A stretch of 64,000 bases of DNA from CAKZYD01 sp039814715 (lineage in GTDB: Bacteria; Pseudomonadota; Alphaproteobacteria; Sphingomonadales; CAKZYD01): positions 1 through 64,000 of the forward strand of contig JBCCAR010000014.1 in the NCBI GenBank assembly GCA_039814715.1. Reading direction: 5' to 3'. This document shows positions 42,124 through 50,664 of this stretch, one piece after another (position 1 is the stretch's first letter; every line of letters begins with the position of its first letter). Under the pieces are notes generated by a model. That model was given only the letters and a program-made list of their open reading frames with translations, was not told the DNA's origin and did no database searches. Made by a program: the position numbers and the translations under genes.

Positions 42124-44103
42124 TTACCGGTTCTTCCGGTTGTCGATCAGGTCATCGACAACGCTTGGATCTGCGAGCGTTGACGTATCCCCTAAATTAC
42201 CAAATTCATTCTCAGCAATCTTGCGCAAAATGCGGCGCATGATTTTACCTGAGCGGGTTTTGGGCAGGCCGGGCGCGAACTGGATGAAGTCCGGACTTGC
42301 GATTGGGCCAATTTCAGAGCGCACCCAGTTGCGCAGCTCCTTATCTAAGCCATCTATAGCCTCTTCGCCCGCATTTAAGGTCACATAGCAATAGATGCCC
42401 TGGCCTTTGATATCATGCGGGAAGCCAACCACGGCGGCCTCTGCCACCAGTTTGTGCGCGACGAGCGCCGACTCGACTTCGGCCGTGCCCATGCGGTGAC
42501 CAGAGACATTAATCACATCATCGACCCGGCCCGTAATCCAATAATAGCCATCGTTATCCCTGCGGCACCCATCGCCGGTGAAGTATGAACCAGGGTAGGT
42601 TTGAAAATAGGTTTGGATGAAGCGCTCATGATCACCGTAGACGCTGCGCGCTTGGCCGGGCCAGCTGTCTTTGATGATCAAATTGCCTTCGGTCGCGCCT
42701 TCGAGCTCATTGCCTTCGCCGTCAACCAGGGCGGGCTCAACGCCAAAGAATGGCCGGGTGGCGGAGCCTGGTTTTAGGTCTGTCGCGCCCGGCAAAGGCG
42801 TGATCATCATGCCGCCCGTTTCCGTCTGCCACCAGGTGTCGACGATTGGACACTGGTTCTTGCCAACAACGTCGTGATACCAGTTCCAAGCCTCAGGGTT
42901 GATGGGCTCGCCCACTGAGCCAAGAATGCGCAGAGACGATAAATCACAGGCATCCACCAGCGCGCGCCCTTCCCGCATCAGCGAGCGGATCGCCGTTGGC
43001 GCGGTATAGAACAAATTAACTTTATGTTTTTGCACGACGCGCCAAAAGCGGTCGGCCTTAGGGTAGGTCGGCACGCCTTCAAAAATCAGCGTTTTCGCGC
43101 CGTTAGCGAGCGGACCATAAACAATGTAGCTGTGGCCAGTCACCCAGCCCACATCGGCGGTACACCAATAGACATCGCCCGGCTTATAATCGAACACATA
43201 TTCATGCGTCATTGAGGCCCAAACGAGATAGCCGCCTGTGGTATGCAGCACACCTTTTGGCTGTCCCGTCGAGCCGGACGTATAGAGAATGAACAGCGGG
43301 TCTTCCGCGTTCATGGGCTCTGGATCGCATTTCCCATCCACATGGATTGCTTCTTCATGATACCAGCGGTCGACCTCTGGATCGAAAGCCACATCCGCGC
43401 CTGTGCGTTTAACCACCAAAACAGTGCGCACCGGCCGCGTGACGCCCTCCATCTCTGAGAGGTGATACAACGCTTTATCCACATTGGCTTTCAGCGGCAC
43501 TTTTTTAGAGCCGCGCAGACCCTCATCTGCCGTAATCACGAACTCTGAGTCGCAGCTTTCAATCCGCTGGGCCAAGGCTTCAGGGCTGAACCCGCCAAAC
43601 ACGATGGAGTGTACTGCGCCAATGCGCGCGCAGGCCAGCATGGCATAAGCCGCCTCAGGGATCATCGGCATATAAAGCGTTACCCGGTCGCCTTTTTGAA
43701 CGCCAAGCTTTTTCATCACATTGGCCATGCGGCCCACATGATCCGACAGCTGCGCATAGGTGATCGAATAGTGGTCAGAGGGATTATCACCTTCAAAAAT
43801 GATAGCAACGTCGTTTGCTTTTTCAGGCAAATGCCGGTCGATGCAGTTGTAGGAGACGTTCAACACGCCATCTTCAAACCAGCGGATGTCAACGTCGTCC
43901 TTGGTGAAGGTTGCATTTTTCACTTGGGTATACGGTTTAAACCAATCCAGCCTTTTCCCATGCTCCGCCCAAAACCCTTCGGGGTCCTCAATCGAGCGCT
44001 TGTACATGGCGAGATACTGCTCGTTGGTACATTTCGTATTGTCGGCAATATGTTGAGGGACGCGATACATCGGATCGTCCTTCGCGGCGTGTTGGCTGGC
44101 CAT
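42124..44103 (-). CDS. acs: Acetyl-CoA synthetase
   Basis: 659 aa AMP-forming ligase that activates acetate to acetyl-CoA. AMP-binding core LYTSGSTGQPKG, the adenylate motif DTWWQTETGG and the hinge/C-terminal domain are present; the catalytic Lys is in PKTRSGKIMRR near the end, the residue controlled by acetylation in other bacteria. The ATG at 44103 has GGGGAG upstream and gives the usual N-terminus; the ORF is open further. It follows the regulator gene by 25 bases in reverse and is divergent from the porin. Confidence 0.96.
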   Translation of the reverse strand: MASQHAAKDDPMYRVPQHIADNTKCTNEQYLAMYKRSIEDPEGFWAEHGKRLDWFKPYTQVKNATFTKDDVDIRWFEDGVLNVSYNCIDRHLPEKANDVAIIFEGDNPSDHYSITYAQLSDHVGRMANVMKKLGVQKGDRVTLYMPMIPEAAYAMLACARIGAVHSIVFGGFSPEALAQRIESCDSEFVITADEGLRGSKKVPLKANVDKALYHLSEMEGVTRPVRTVLVVKRTGADVAFDPEVDRWYHEEAIHVDGKCDPEPMNAEDPLFILYTSGSTGQPKGVLHTTGGYLVWASMTHEYVFDYKPGDVYWCTADVGWVTGHSYIVYGPLANGAKTLIFEGVPTYPKADRFWRVVQKHKVNLFYTAPTAIRSLMREGRALVDACDLSSLRILGSVGEPINPEAWNWYHDVVGKNQCPIVDTWWQTETGGMMITPLPGATDLKPGSATRPFFGVEPALVDGEGNELEGATEGNLIIKDSWPGQARSVYGDHERFIQTYFQTYPGSYFTGDGCRRDNDGYYWITGRVDDVINVSGHRMGTAEVESALVAHKLVAEAAVVGFPHDIKGQGIYCYVTLNAGEEAIDGLDKELRNWVRSEIGPIASPDFIQFAPGLPKTRSGKIMRRILRKIAENEFGNLGDTSTLADPSVVDDLIDNRKNR

Positions 44104-44200
44104 GATCAAACTCCCCTTTTTTATGCCGCACATGCCAACACAAGGGCACACGCGGATGGATCATGCATAACACAGTGCACCTTCGCGCCATAACGCACCA

Positions 44201-44223
44201 TTAGACCTTGGTCTGATAGACCA
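44201..44223. promoter_or_regulatory. Overlapping inverted repeats between acs and the porin gene
   Basis: TTAGAC-CTTG-GTCTGA (44201-44216) is a near-perfect dyad, and GGTCT-GAT-AGACC (44210-44222) is a second one sharing the middle half-site. The first fits TTAGAC-N4-GTC as seen before the symporter pair. The site lies 98 bases from acs and about 100 bases from the porin start, so it may control both. Confidence 0.5.
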
Positions 44224-44323
44224 TCGCCCAATAGAAAACCGTCTGCCAACCGAGCCATGATTGGCCCCTCACCTGCTTCATCAGAAGCGAGGCTTGCATC
44301 CATGTCACATCCTTGGGGGGATC

Positions 44324-45751
44324 ATGATGAAACCGATAAAAACACTGACACTCGGCAGCACGATGCTCTGTGCTCTCGTATTGGCCCAGCCGGCAACGGC
44401 GCAAAGCGATCTTGAAGACCGCGTTGGCAAGCTTGAAGCGCTCATGCAGCAAATTCTAGACCGCATGGATCAGGATGCTGGCCGCCTGACGAGTGAAGAA
44501 GCAAAGATTATCGAGCAGGCCCAAACAATTGTTTCGCTGCAAGAAAAGGTAGACGAATCAAGCCAAAAAGCTGCGCAAGCCGCTGAGATGGCGGAGGCGA
44601 CAACTGTTGAAATCGCCTCTTTAAAAGAAATCGGCCAGCTTGACCTCGTGCTACCTGAAAAAGGCTTCAACATTGGCAAGGTGAAGGTGAATTACGGCGG
44701 GTACGTTAAAACGGACGTCCAGGTCACAGACTTTAGCGATGGTGATCCCTTCGGTCTCAGCACGATCATCAACAACTTTTACATTCCAAGCCAGATCCCG
44801 GTCTCTGCCAATGGGATGGGCACGACAGACCTGCACATCAACGCACGTGAAAGCCGGATCTTCTTCCAAACCCAAGCCAATGTGGGCGGCCATAAAGTCG
44901 GCAGCCACATCGAACTCGATTTCCTTGTCAGCACAGACGGCAATGAGGTTGTCAGCAATAGCTACAACCCACGCATGCGTCAGGCTTACTTCACCATTGA
45001 TAATTGGCTATTCGGGCAAGCTTGGACAACGTTCCAAAACGTAGGGGCCCTGCCGGAGAATATTGACTTTATTGGCCCAGCTGAAGGGACGATCTTTGGC
45101 CGCCAGCCCATGGTGCGTTACACAAACGGGCCGTTCCAGTTCGCGATTGAAAATCCCGAAAGCCGGATCACCACCAATACCGGCGGGACCATCACATCCG
45201 ATGACGGTGCGCTGCCCGACTTTGTGGCACGCTATAATCACAAGAGCGAGATCGGCAGCTTCACAGCCGCCGCCCTTGTGCGCCAGCTGACGCTTGAAAA
45301 TGAAATGATCGATGACAGCGTCTTATCCTGGGGCATTAGCCTGTCGGGAAAGGTCAATGTGGGCCAAAAAGATGATTTCCGTTTCATGGTCAATGCCGGC
45401 GAAGGCATGGGTCGGTACGTGGCTGTTGCCGCCGTGAATGGCGCAGCAATTGACGCGAATGGCAACCTCGATGCGATCGCGTCTTATTCCGGTTTTGCCT
45501 CCTACCGCCACTTCTGGAACGACAGGTGGCGCTCCAACATTACCGGCGGGTACTTCAAAGCCGATAACCCAGTCCTGCTGACGACCTCCGGCGTGACGGA
45601 CGAGATTTACTCCGGCCACTTGAACCTCTTGTTTTCCCCCGTGCCGAATATGACGTTTGGCGGCGAGGTAATGTATGCTAGGCGTGCGCTGGAAAGCGGG
45701 CTCGCAGGCGACATGACCCGCTTTCAGTTTTCAGCCCAATATGGGTTTTAA
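44324..45751 (+). CDS. DcaP-like outer-membrane porin
   Basis: 475 aa. Signal peptide (about 1-26, ATAQS cleavage region), a coiled-coil stretch (about 28-100, DLEDRVGKLEALMQQILDRM) and a beta-barrel ending in YGF. The layout of a periplasmic coiled coil before a barrel, with GGYVKTDVQVTDFSDGDPFG at its start, matches DcaP-type porins that pass dicarboxylates and other organic acids. The start is one of two adjacent ATGs (44324, 44327) after GGGGGGATC. Divergence from acs suggests uptake of the same organic acids across the outer membrane. Confidence 0.82.
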   Translation: MMKPIKTLTLGSTMLCALVLAQPATAQSDLEDRVGKLEALMQQILDRMDQDAGRLTSEEAKIIEQAQTIVSLQEKVDESSQKAAQAAEMAEATTVEIASLKEIGQLDLVLPEKGFNIGKVKVNYGGYVKTDVQVTDFSDGDPFGLSTIINNFYIPSQIPVSANGMGTTDLHINARESRIFFQTQANVGGHKVGSHIELDFLVSTDGNEVVSNSYNPRMRQAYFTIDNWLFGQAWTTFQNVGALPENIDFIGPAEGTIFGRQPMVRYTNGPFQFAIENPESRITTNTGGTITSDDGALPDFVARYNHKSEIGSFTAAALVRQLTLENEMIDDSVLSWGISLSGKVNVGQKDDFRFMVNAGEGMGRYVAVAAVNGAAIDANGNLDAIASYSGFASYRHFWNDRWRSNITGGYFKADNPVLLTTSGVTDEIYSGHLNLLFSPVPNMTFGGEVMYARRALESGLAGDMTRFQFSAQYGF

Positions 45752-45769
45752 TCAAAGGACGTTGAGCGC

Positions 45770-46300
45770 ATGCGCATTTCACAAATTTCGATTGGCGAAG
45801 ACCCACCCTGGGACATCAATGTCCTGATTGAAGTCTCGCTAGGCGGGGAGCCAGTCAAATATGAGTATGACAAAGCCTCTGGCACCGTCTTTGTGGACCG
45901 GATTTTGCACACGTCCATGCGCTATCCTTGCAATTATGGCTTCATCCCGCACACATTAGCCGATGACGGGGATGCGGTGGACGTGCTGGTGACGACCAGC
46001 GCGCCCATCCTGCCAAAAGCGGTCATTCAATGCAGGCCCGTGGGCGTTTTGATCATGGAAGATGAAGACGGTATGGATGAGAAAGTTCTTGCTGTACCGG
46101 CAACCAAGCTTTTCCCATGGCATGAAAACGTCAAAGACTATGAAGACTTACCGCAAATACTGCTCGATCAGATTGCGCACTTCTTCGGCCACTATAAAGA
46201 CCTAGAGCCCAACAAATGGGCCAAGGTGAAAGGCTGGGGGTCGGCTGAAAAAGCTGCCGAGCTAATCGACCAAGGCATTCAGGCCGCCAAAGACGCATAG
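45770..46300 (+). CDS. ppa: Inorganic pyrophosphatase
   Basis: 176 aa family I enzyme that hydrolyses pyrophosphate. The active-site stretch DDGDAVDVLV (three metal-binding Asp residues, near 65-74) is present, with YEYDKASG, MRYPCNYGFIP and the final LEPNKWAKVKGW. Hydrolysis of PPi pulls the acetyl-CoA synthetase reaction forward, so placement here makes metabolic sense. It lies 18 bases after the porin gene and 12 bases before the DUF294 gene. Confidence 0.96.
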   Translation: MRISQISIGEDPPWDINVLIEVSLGGEPVKYEYDKASGTVFVDRILHTSMRYPCNYGFIPHTLADDGDAVDVLVTTSAPILPKAVIQCRPVGVLIMEDEDGMDEKVLAVPATKLFPWHENVKDYEDLPQILLDQIAHFFGHYKDLEPNKWAKVKGWGSAEKAAELIDQGIQAAKDA

Positions 46301-46312
46301 AAAGCGACGCAA

Positions 46313-48202
46313 ATGGATGCGCTAAAGGAAATTGAGCAGCTCGAAATTGCTGATTTCCTGAAAGCGCATCCTCCGTTTGGGGATTTGCCAGATGGCGCTA
46401 TTGGACATCTGGTTGGCGACATCACCATTCGCTATGCCCGCCGCGGCGCCACTGTTTTAGAAAGCGGCATCAAAAACGAGTATTTGTTTATCGTCCGCTC
46501 GGGCGCTGTGGAGCTAATGGAAGGCGGGAATGATCTCGCCATCATGCTATCGGAAGGCAGCTGTTTTGCTTTTCCCTCTTTGCTGCGCGATGGCATCACC
46601 CGCCACGGTGTCACTGCACTAGAAGACAGCCTGCTTTACTGCATTCCAGCCAAAACATTCCATGCATTCTGCGAAGCACATGACGCCTTTCGGGTTTATT
46701 TCTCCAGCGCAGAGGCTGGCCGGCTGCGCGCCGCGATTGCGCGGCGCAGCGAAAGCCAAATCAATCTGGGCGCACTGCAGTCTGCTGCTGTGCCCCTTGA
46801 ACGCATGGTCGGCGCGCGCCCGCTTGTGACGGCGCCAACAACCATAAGCTGCGGCATCGCCGCCGGTGTGATGGCCGCGGAAGATGTGTCGACACTGCTG
46901 ATTTGCGACGACGGCGCGCTGAAAGGCATCTTGACCGATAAAGACCTGCGCCGCCGCATGCTGGCAAAGCAGTTGCCCTATGATACGCCGATTACGCAGA
47001 TCATGACGCCCGATCCCGTCACGATCGAAAGCAGTGCCGCTGGCTTTGAAGCGCTGCTTTTAATGATGCGTAATAATTTCAGTCACTTGCCAGTGACGAA
47101 TGCACAAGGGGGTATCGCTGGCATTATCTCCGCCAGAGATTTGCTCAAACGCATGAGCCTGCACGCCCTGCACCTTGCTCAAGATGTGGCAAAGGCAGCC
47201 ACGCCGGAGGCAGTGTGCGAAGCGACCAAGCCCTTAACCCAATCGCTCATTGCGCTGGTCGATGCGGATTTAACAGCGCAGGTGATTGGCGAATTCGTCT
47301 CCTCCGTTGGCGAAGCGGCACACCGGCGCCTGGCGGAACTGGGCGAAGACGCGCTTGGCCCCCCGCCAGTCCCTTATGATTTTGTCGTCTTCGGGTCTCT
47401 CGCGCGGAGAGACCAAAGCGGCGTTTCTGATCAAGACAACGGCTTTGTGTTAGATGATAGCTATGACGAGGCCGCCCACGGCGCCTATTTTAAAGCACTT
47501 GCGACCTTCGTATGCGACCATCTCAATGCCGCTGGCTATGTCTATTGCCCCGGTGATATCATGGCCACCAACGATCAATGGCGTAAATCGCTCACCGACT
47601 GGAAGGCCACCTTCCGCAAATGGATAACATCGCCTGATCCAAAATCAGTCATGCACACGTCCATCTTCTATGACATGCGGCCCATTAAAGGCAGCGGAAA
47701 GCTAGTACGTGATTTGCGCCAAGAGGTAGTATCAACCGCGCAGGCCAATACCGTGTTCTTAGCCCACCTTGCCCGCGACGCCGTCAGCACGCCGCCGCCA
47801 CTTGGCTTTTTTAGGCAGCTCGTGGTGGAGAAAGACAAATCAGGCGAGCAAAGCCTGAACATTAAAAGGCGCGGCGTGATGCCGATTACTGATATTGCGC
47901 GCTTGCAGGCACTTGCGAATAATATTACCGCCGTCTCCACCAAGTCTCGCCTTGAGGCACTGCAGCAGGCGAGCGCCTTAAACAAAGATGACCTACGCGA
48001 TCTCATGGACGCACAAGAATTCATCGCCATGACGCGTTTGCGCCATCAAGCCCAGCAAGCCGCAAGGGGCGAAAGGGTTGATAACTTACTGCATATTGAG
48101 AGCCTCTCTCGCTTTGAACGCGATCACTTGAAAGACGCCTTCGGCATCGTGCGCCGCGCGCAATCGGCACTCTCAAACGCCTATATGGGCGGGCTCTTAT
48201 GA
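46313..48202 (+). CDS. cNMP-binding / CBS / DUF294 nucleotidyltransferase-like protein
   Basis: 629 aa cytoplasmic protein. Order: cyclic-nucleotide-binding-like beta barrel (about 15-135), two CBS motifs (about 165-285, with LICDDGALKGILTDKDL and AGIISARDLL), DUF294 nucleotidyltransferase domain with GSLARRDQSGVSDQDN (about 363-378) and a helical C-terminal domain. The family (for example the gene beside VC_2705) is commonly paired with acetate symporters and an exonuclease. A GlnD-like signalling role is often proposed, but the substrate is unknown. It overlaps the exonuclease gene by 4 bases. Confidence 0.88.
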   Translation: MDALKEIEQLEIADFLKAHPPFGDLPDGAIGHLVGDITIRYARRGATVLESGIKNEYLFIVRSGAVELMEGGNDLAIMLSEGSCFAFPSLLRDGITRHGVTALEDSLLYCIPAKTFHAFCEAHDAFRVYFSSAEAGRLRAAIARRSESQINLGALQSAAVPLERMVGARPLVTAPTTISCGIAAGVMAAEDVSTLLICDDGALKGILTDKDLRRRMLAKQLPYDTPITQIMTPDPVTIESSAAGFEALLLMMRNNFSHLPVTNAQGGIAGIISARDLLKRMSLHALHLAQDVAKAATPEAVCEATKPLTQSLIALVDADLTAQVIGEFVSSVGEAAHRRLAELGEDALGPPPVPYDFVVFGSLARRDQSGVSDQDNGFVLDDSYDEAAHGAYFKALATFVCDHLNAAGYVYCPGDIMATNDQWRKSLTDWKATFRKWITSPDPKSVMHTSIFYDMRPIKGSGKLVRDLRQEVVSTAQANTVFLAHLARDAVSTPPPLGFFRQLVVEKDKSGEQSLNIKRRGVMPITDIARLQALANNITAVSTKSRLEALQQASALNKDDLRDLMDAQEFIAMTRLRHQAQQAARGERVDNLLHIESLSRFERDHLKDAFGIVRRAQSALSNAYMGGLL

Positions 48203-48873
48203 GCTTTTTCAGCCGCTGGCAGCTAGAGCGGCGGCGCGCAAAAGAAGCAGCGCAGGCCATGAACCCAGCATTGAAAGCTGTGCTGGCAGCGCCACTTCCT
48301 AAAGATAGCGCATGCTTTGAAGATATCCGCTTCCTGGCCATCGATTTTGAGACCACGGGCCTCGACCCCGCTGAAGATCAGATTTTAAGCATTGGCACAG
48401 TGCCAATTGAAAACGGCAGCCTGGTGCTCGGAAACGCGCGCTACGACGTGATCGATTATCCAGGGACGCTGAATGAAGAAACCTTGGCCATTCACGGCCT
48501 AACCCATGATGCCTTAGCGCAGGGCGTCCCTTTTGAAGCAGCGCTGGAACGGCTCTTGGAGGATATGACAGGCGCGGTCATGGTGGCCCACCAAAAGGCG
48601 ATTGAAAGTGGCTTTTTAAATGCAGCCTGCCTAAAGCACTTTGGCGCCCCATGTGACACGCTTTGGGTCTGCACCCTTGCGATAGAACGCCGCCGAACAG
48701 CAAACTGCGGCGCCGACGTGTCCGTCCGCCTTGGCCAAAGCCGGGAGCGCTATAACCTGCCGCGCTACAAAGCCCATCACGCGCTGATGGATGCGTTGGC
48801 TGGCGCAGAACTGCTCCTCGCACAGCAAGCGCATGTCAGTGCGCATGGCTGCAGGCTAAAAGACCTGACCTAG
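48199..48873 (+). CDS. DnaQ-like 3'-5' exonuclease
   Basis: 224 aa DEDDh-type nuclease. Exo I is FLAIDFETTGLDP (about 48-60, Asp and Glu), Exo II is VMVAHQKAIESGFL (about 129-142, where the common N-x-x-x-D is Q-x-x-x-E) and Exo III ends in H-x-x-x-D (HHALMDALAGAELL). The N-terminal 40 residues are basic. The same pairing with a cNMP/CBS/DUF294 protein is found beside acetate symporters in other bacteria; what it cuts is not known. Confidence 0.87.
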   Translation: MSFFSRWQLERRRAKEAAQAMNPALKAVLAAPLPKDSACFEDIRFLAIDFETTGLDPAEDQILSIGTVPIENGSLVLGNARYDVIDYPGTLNEETLAIHGLTHDALAQGVPFEAALERLLEDMTGAVMVAHQKAIESGFLNAACLKHFGAPCDTLWVCTLAIERRRTANCGADVSVRLGQSRERYNLPRYKAHHALMDALAGAELLLAQQAHVSAHGCRLKDLT

Positions 48874-49006
48874 CGCTCGACATAGCATGTGAGCTGTTTT
48901 ACAGCCCGTTGTAGACGTATAGTCCGCAGCCCTGAAGTTGATTCAGGGTTCCCGGTTCGGTTTATGGCAACGTCATCCCAGCACTGGGCAAGCTTATTAA
49001 CGATGC

Positions 49007-49642
49007 TCACCCCTCATTGATGGCCGACCAATCCGGCTCCGTTGCCTGCCAGCATGGCTGCGCCTTCACGCGGTCGTACCAGGATAGGATGTTGGGCTGA
49101 TCAATGATCGGGAGCGGACATAGATGATGGTATGCTAGCAGCGATGCCAGGGCGATATCAGCAAGTGTAAAATCCTCACCTGTAACAAACGGCTGCGATG
49201 CAAGGTGATCGCCTAGAACCTGCGCGCGCACGGCGCCATCGGCTTCAGCGCGCTTAGCGATCTCCTCATCGCCTTGATTGCCTTCTAGCGGCTTGATCAG
49301 GCGCTCAATGAGCATGGTGTCGAGCGCCGTGTCCCAGTGCCGGGCGTTCCAATACAGCCATTGATCCACCTTCGCGCGGGCTGCTGGGGCGTCTGGATAG
49401 AGGCTATTGCCTGGTTTGTGCGCGCACAAATATTGCATGATCGCGCCTGATTCCCACAGCAGGAAGTCGCCATCTTCAAGCACAGGCGTCAACCCGTTGG
49501 GGTTCTTGCGCTTGAATGCAGGCGTATAGCTCTCTTTCTCAAGCAGGTTCACGATCACCAGCTCTAATTCAACGTCAAGTGCATGGGCCGTTGCGAGCAC
49601 TTTGCGGGTGTTGTGCGAATAGGGAAATCCAAAGAGTTTCAT
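49007..49642 (-). CDS. Glutathione S-transferase in the aldoxime/nitrile operon
   Basis: 211 aa: N-terminal thioredoxin-like domain (MKLFGFPYSHNTRKVLATAHALD, with Ser9 as the likely glutathione-activating residue), NGLTPVLEDGDFLLWESGAI (about 50-69, cis-Pro and the E-S glutathione contact), and a helical C-terminal domain with FTLADIALAS. It overlaps the aldoxime dehydratase gene by 4 bases and is the last gene of a nitrilase-dehydratase-GST operon. It may conjugate a reactive by-product or protect against the substrate. Confidence 0.86.
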   Translation of the reverse strand: MKLFGFPYSHNTRKVLATAHALDVELELVIVNLLEKESYTPAFKRKNPNGLTPVLEDGDFLLWESGAIMQYLCAHKPGNSLYPDAPAARAKVDQWLYWNARHWDTALDTMLIERLIKPLEGNQGDEEIAKRAEADGAVRAQVLGDHLASQPFVTGEDFTLADIALASLLAYHHLCPLPIIDQPNILSWYDRVKAQPCWQATEPDWSAINEG

Positions 49643-50664
49643 TCGTTCATCCCTTCCCGCGCCCGGCCAAAGCGCAGCAAGCTGGTCTCGGGCAGGCAGT
49701 TCACATAGGTGGCGCGCAGGCCGCCAGGCGGAATGGGGCTCACTTCATGATAGAGGTTCATCTGCGGCGGGCGCGGCAGCTTGGTCATCATAGTCATAAA
49801 GCGTCCGTAAATGGCCTTATGGGTTGGATGGTCTTTCGTCCAGCGCTCTAGGTCTGATAGCTGCACGAAATAGCCGATCTGGTGATTGCGCTGCACGTCA
49901 TTACCGTCTTCATCTGTTTCCTGGATGAAGTAAGCGGCATAACAGCCCGAATCGCGCGCATTGTCGCGCAAATAGCGCCCGCCCGCCACATAGGCCGGGT
50001 AAACAGAATTGCGCATTTGCTCCATTTCATCAGGCGGGCACTGGCTCCAGTCGGGCCCGCCGCGGCTGAACACGGCGTTGCCAGGCATTACCGCATCGAT
50101 AACCTGGCCAATGCCCTTCGGCATCTTTGGGACTTCCGGCAGCTCTGGTCCTTCGGGGTTTTCCAGGGGGTCTTCGGGCGTGATCAAGATGCGGTCGCGC
50201 GTGCCGCCCCAATAGGCATGATAGGGCGTCACCTCGACGCTATCGGCCAGCTTCGCCAGGCCCCAGTTCACATCATCCACCGCAATCAACGTATCGAGAG
50301 CGCGCGGACGGATTTCAGAGGATTCGATCCATTTGCCGACCAATGCATCGCTCTCATCGGTGAGCCACGTTTCCACAGCGTCGCTGCCGCGCCAGCGCGC
50401 AAAGGCCTGCGCATCGCGCCAATAGGCGAGGAGAATATATGTATGCGCGCCAGCAACATCATCAGACCAGCCTTGCTCTACAACGCGCGGGCCATCGTCA
50501 TCACTGAGCAACGCCTTAGCCGCCGCAAAGGCTGAAGCGCCGTCGCCTCCGCGATCTTGAACGCCGATATAAGCAACAGCTAAGTGCTTTGCTTCATCTA
50601 AATACTTCGCCTCAAAGGCTTCAAACGGCGCGGTCCAATTTGGGGGGGTATTTGGGCGGCTCAT
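49639..50664 (-). CDS. oxd: Aldoxime dehydratase (haem)
   Basis: 341 aa member of the OxdA/phenylacetaldoxime dehydratase family, which removes water from aldoximes to give nitriles using ferrous haem. The proximal haem His should be H282 in HPTHKAIYG and the distal His H306 in NLYHEV. An Arg of the active site fits R156/R158 in GGTRDRI. At the position where OxdA-type enzymes have R-S-G-Q-D-W (catalytic Ser219), this protein reads R-G-G-P-D-W (201-206), so the Ser appears replaced by Gly202. It lies 1 base over the end of the nitrilase gene. Haem dependence is inferred from the family. Confidence 0.88.
   Translation of the reverse strand: MSRPNTPPNWTAPFEAFEAKYLDEAKHLAVAYIGVQDRGGDGASAFAAAKALLSDDDGPRVVEQGWSDDVAGAHTYILLAYWRDAQAFARWRGSDAVETWLTDESDALVGKWIESSEIRPRALDTLIAVDDVNWGLAKLADSVEVTPYHAYWGGTRDRILITPEDPLENPEGPELPEVPKMPKGIGQVIDAVMPGNAVFSRGGPDWSQCPPDEMEQMRNSVYPAYVAGGRYLRDNARDSGCYAAYFIQETDEDGNDVQRNHQIGYFVQLSDLERWTKDHPTHKAIYGRFMTMMTKLPRPPQMNLYHEVSPIPPGGLRATYVNCLPETSLLRFGRAREGMNE

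Noticed and set aside
48930..48948. Terminator after the exonuclease gene
   Set aside because: CCCTGAA/TTCAGGG forms a 7-bp hairpin, but no T run follows on either strand, so a terminator call is not supported.
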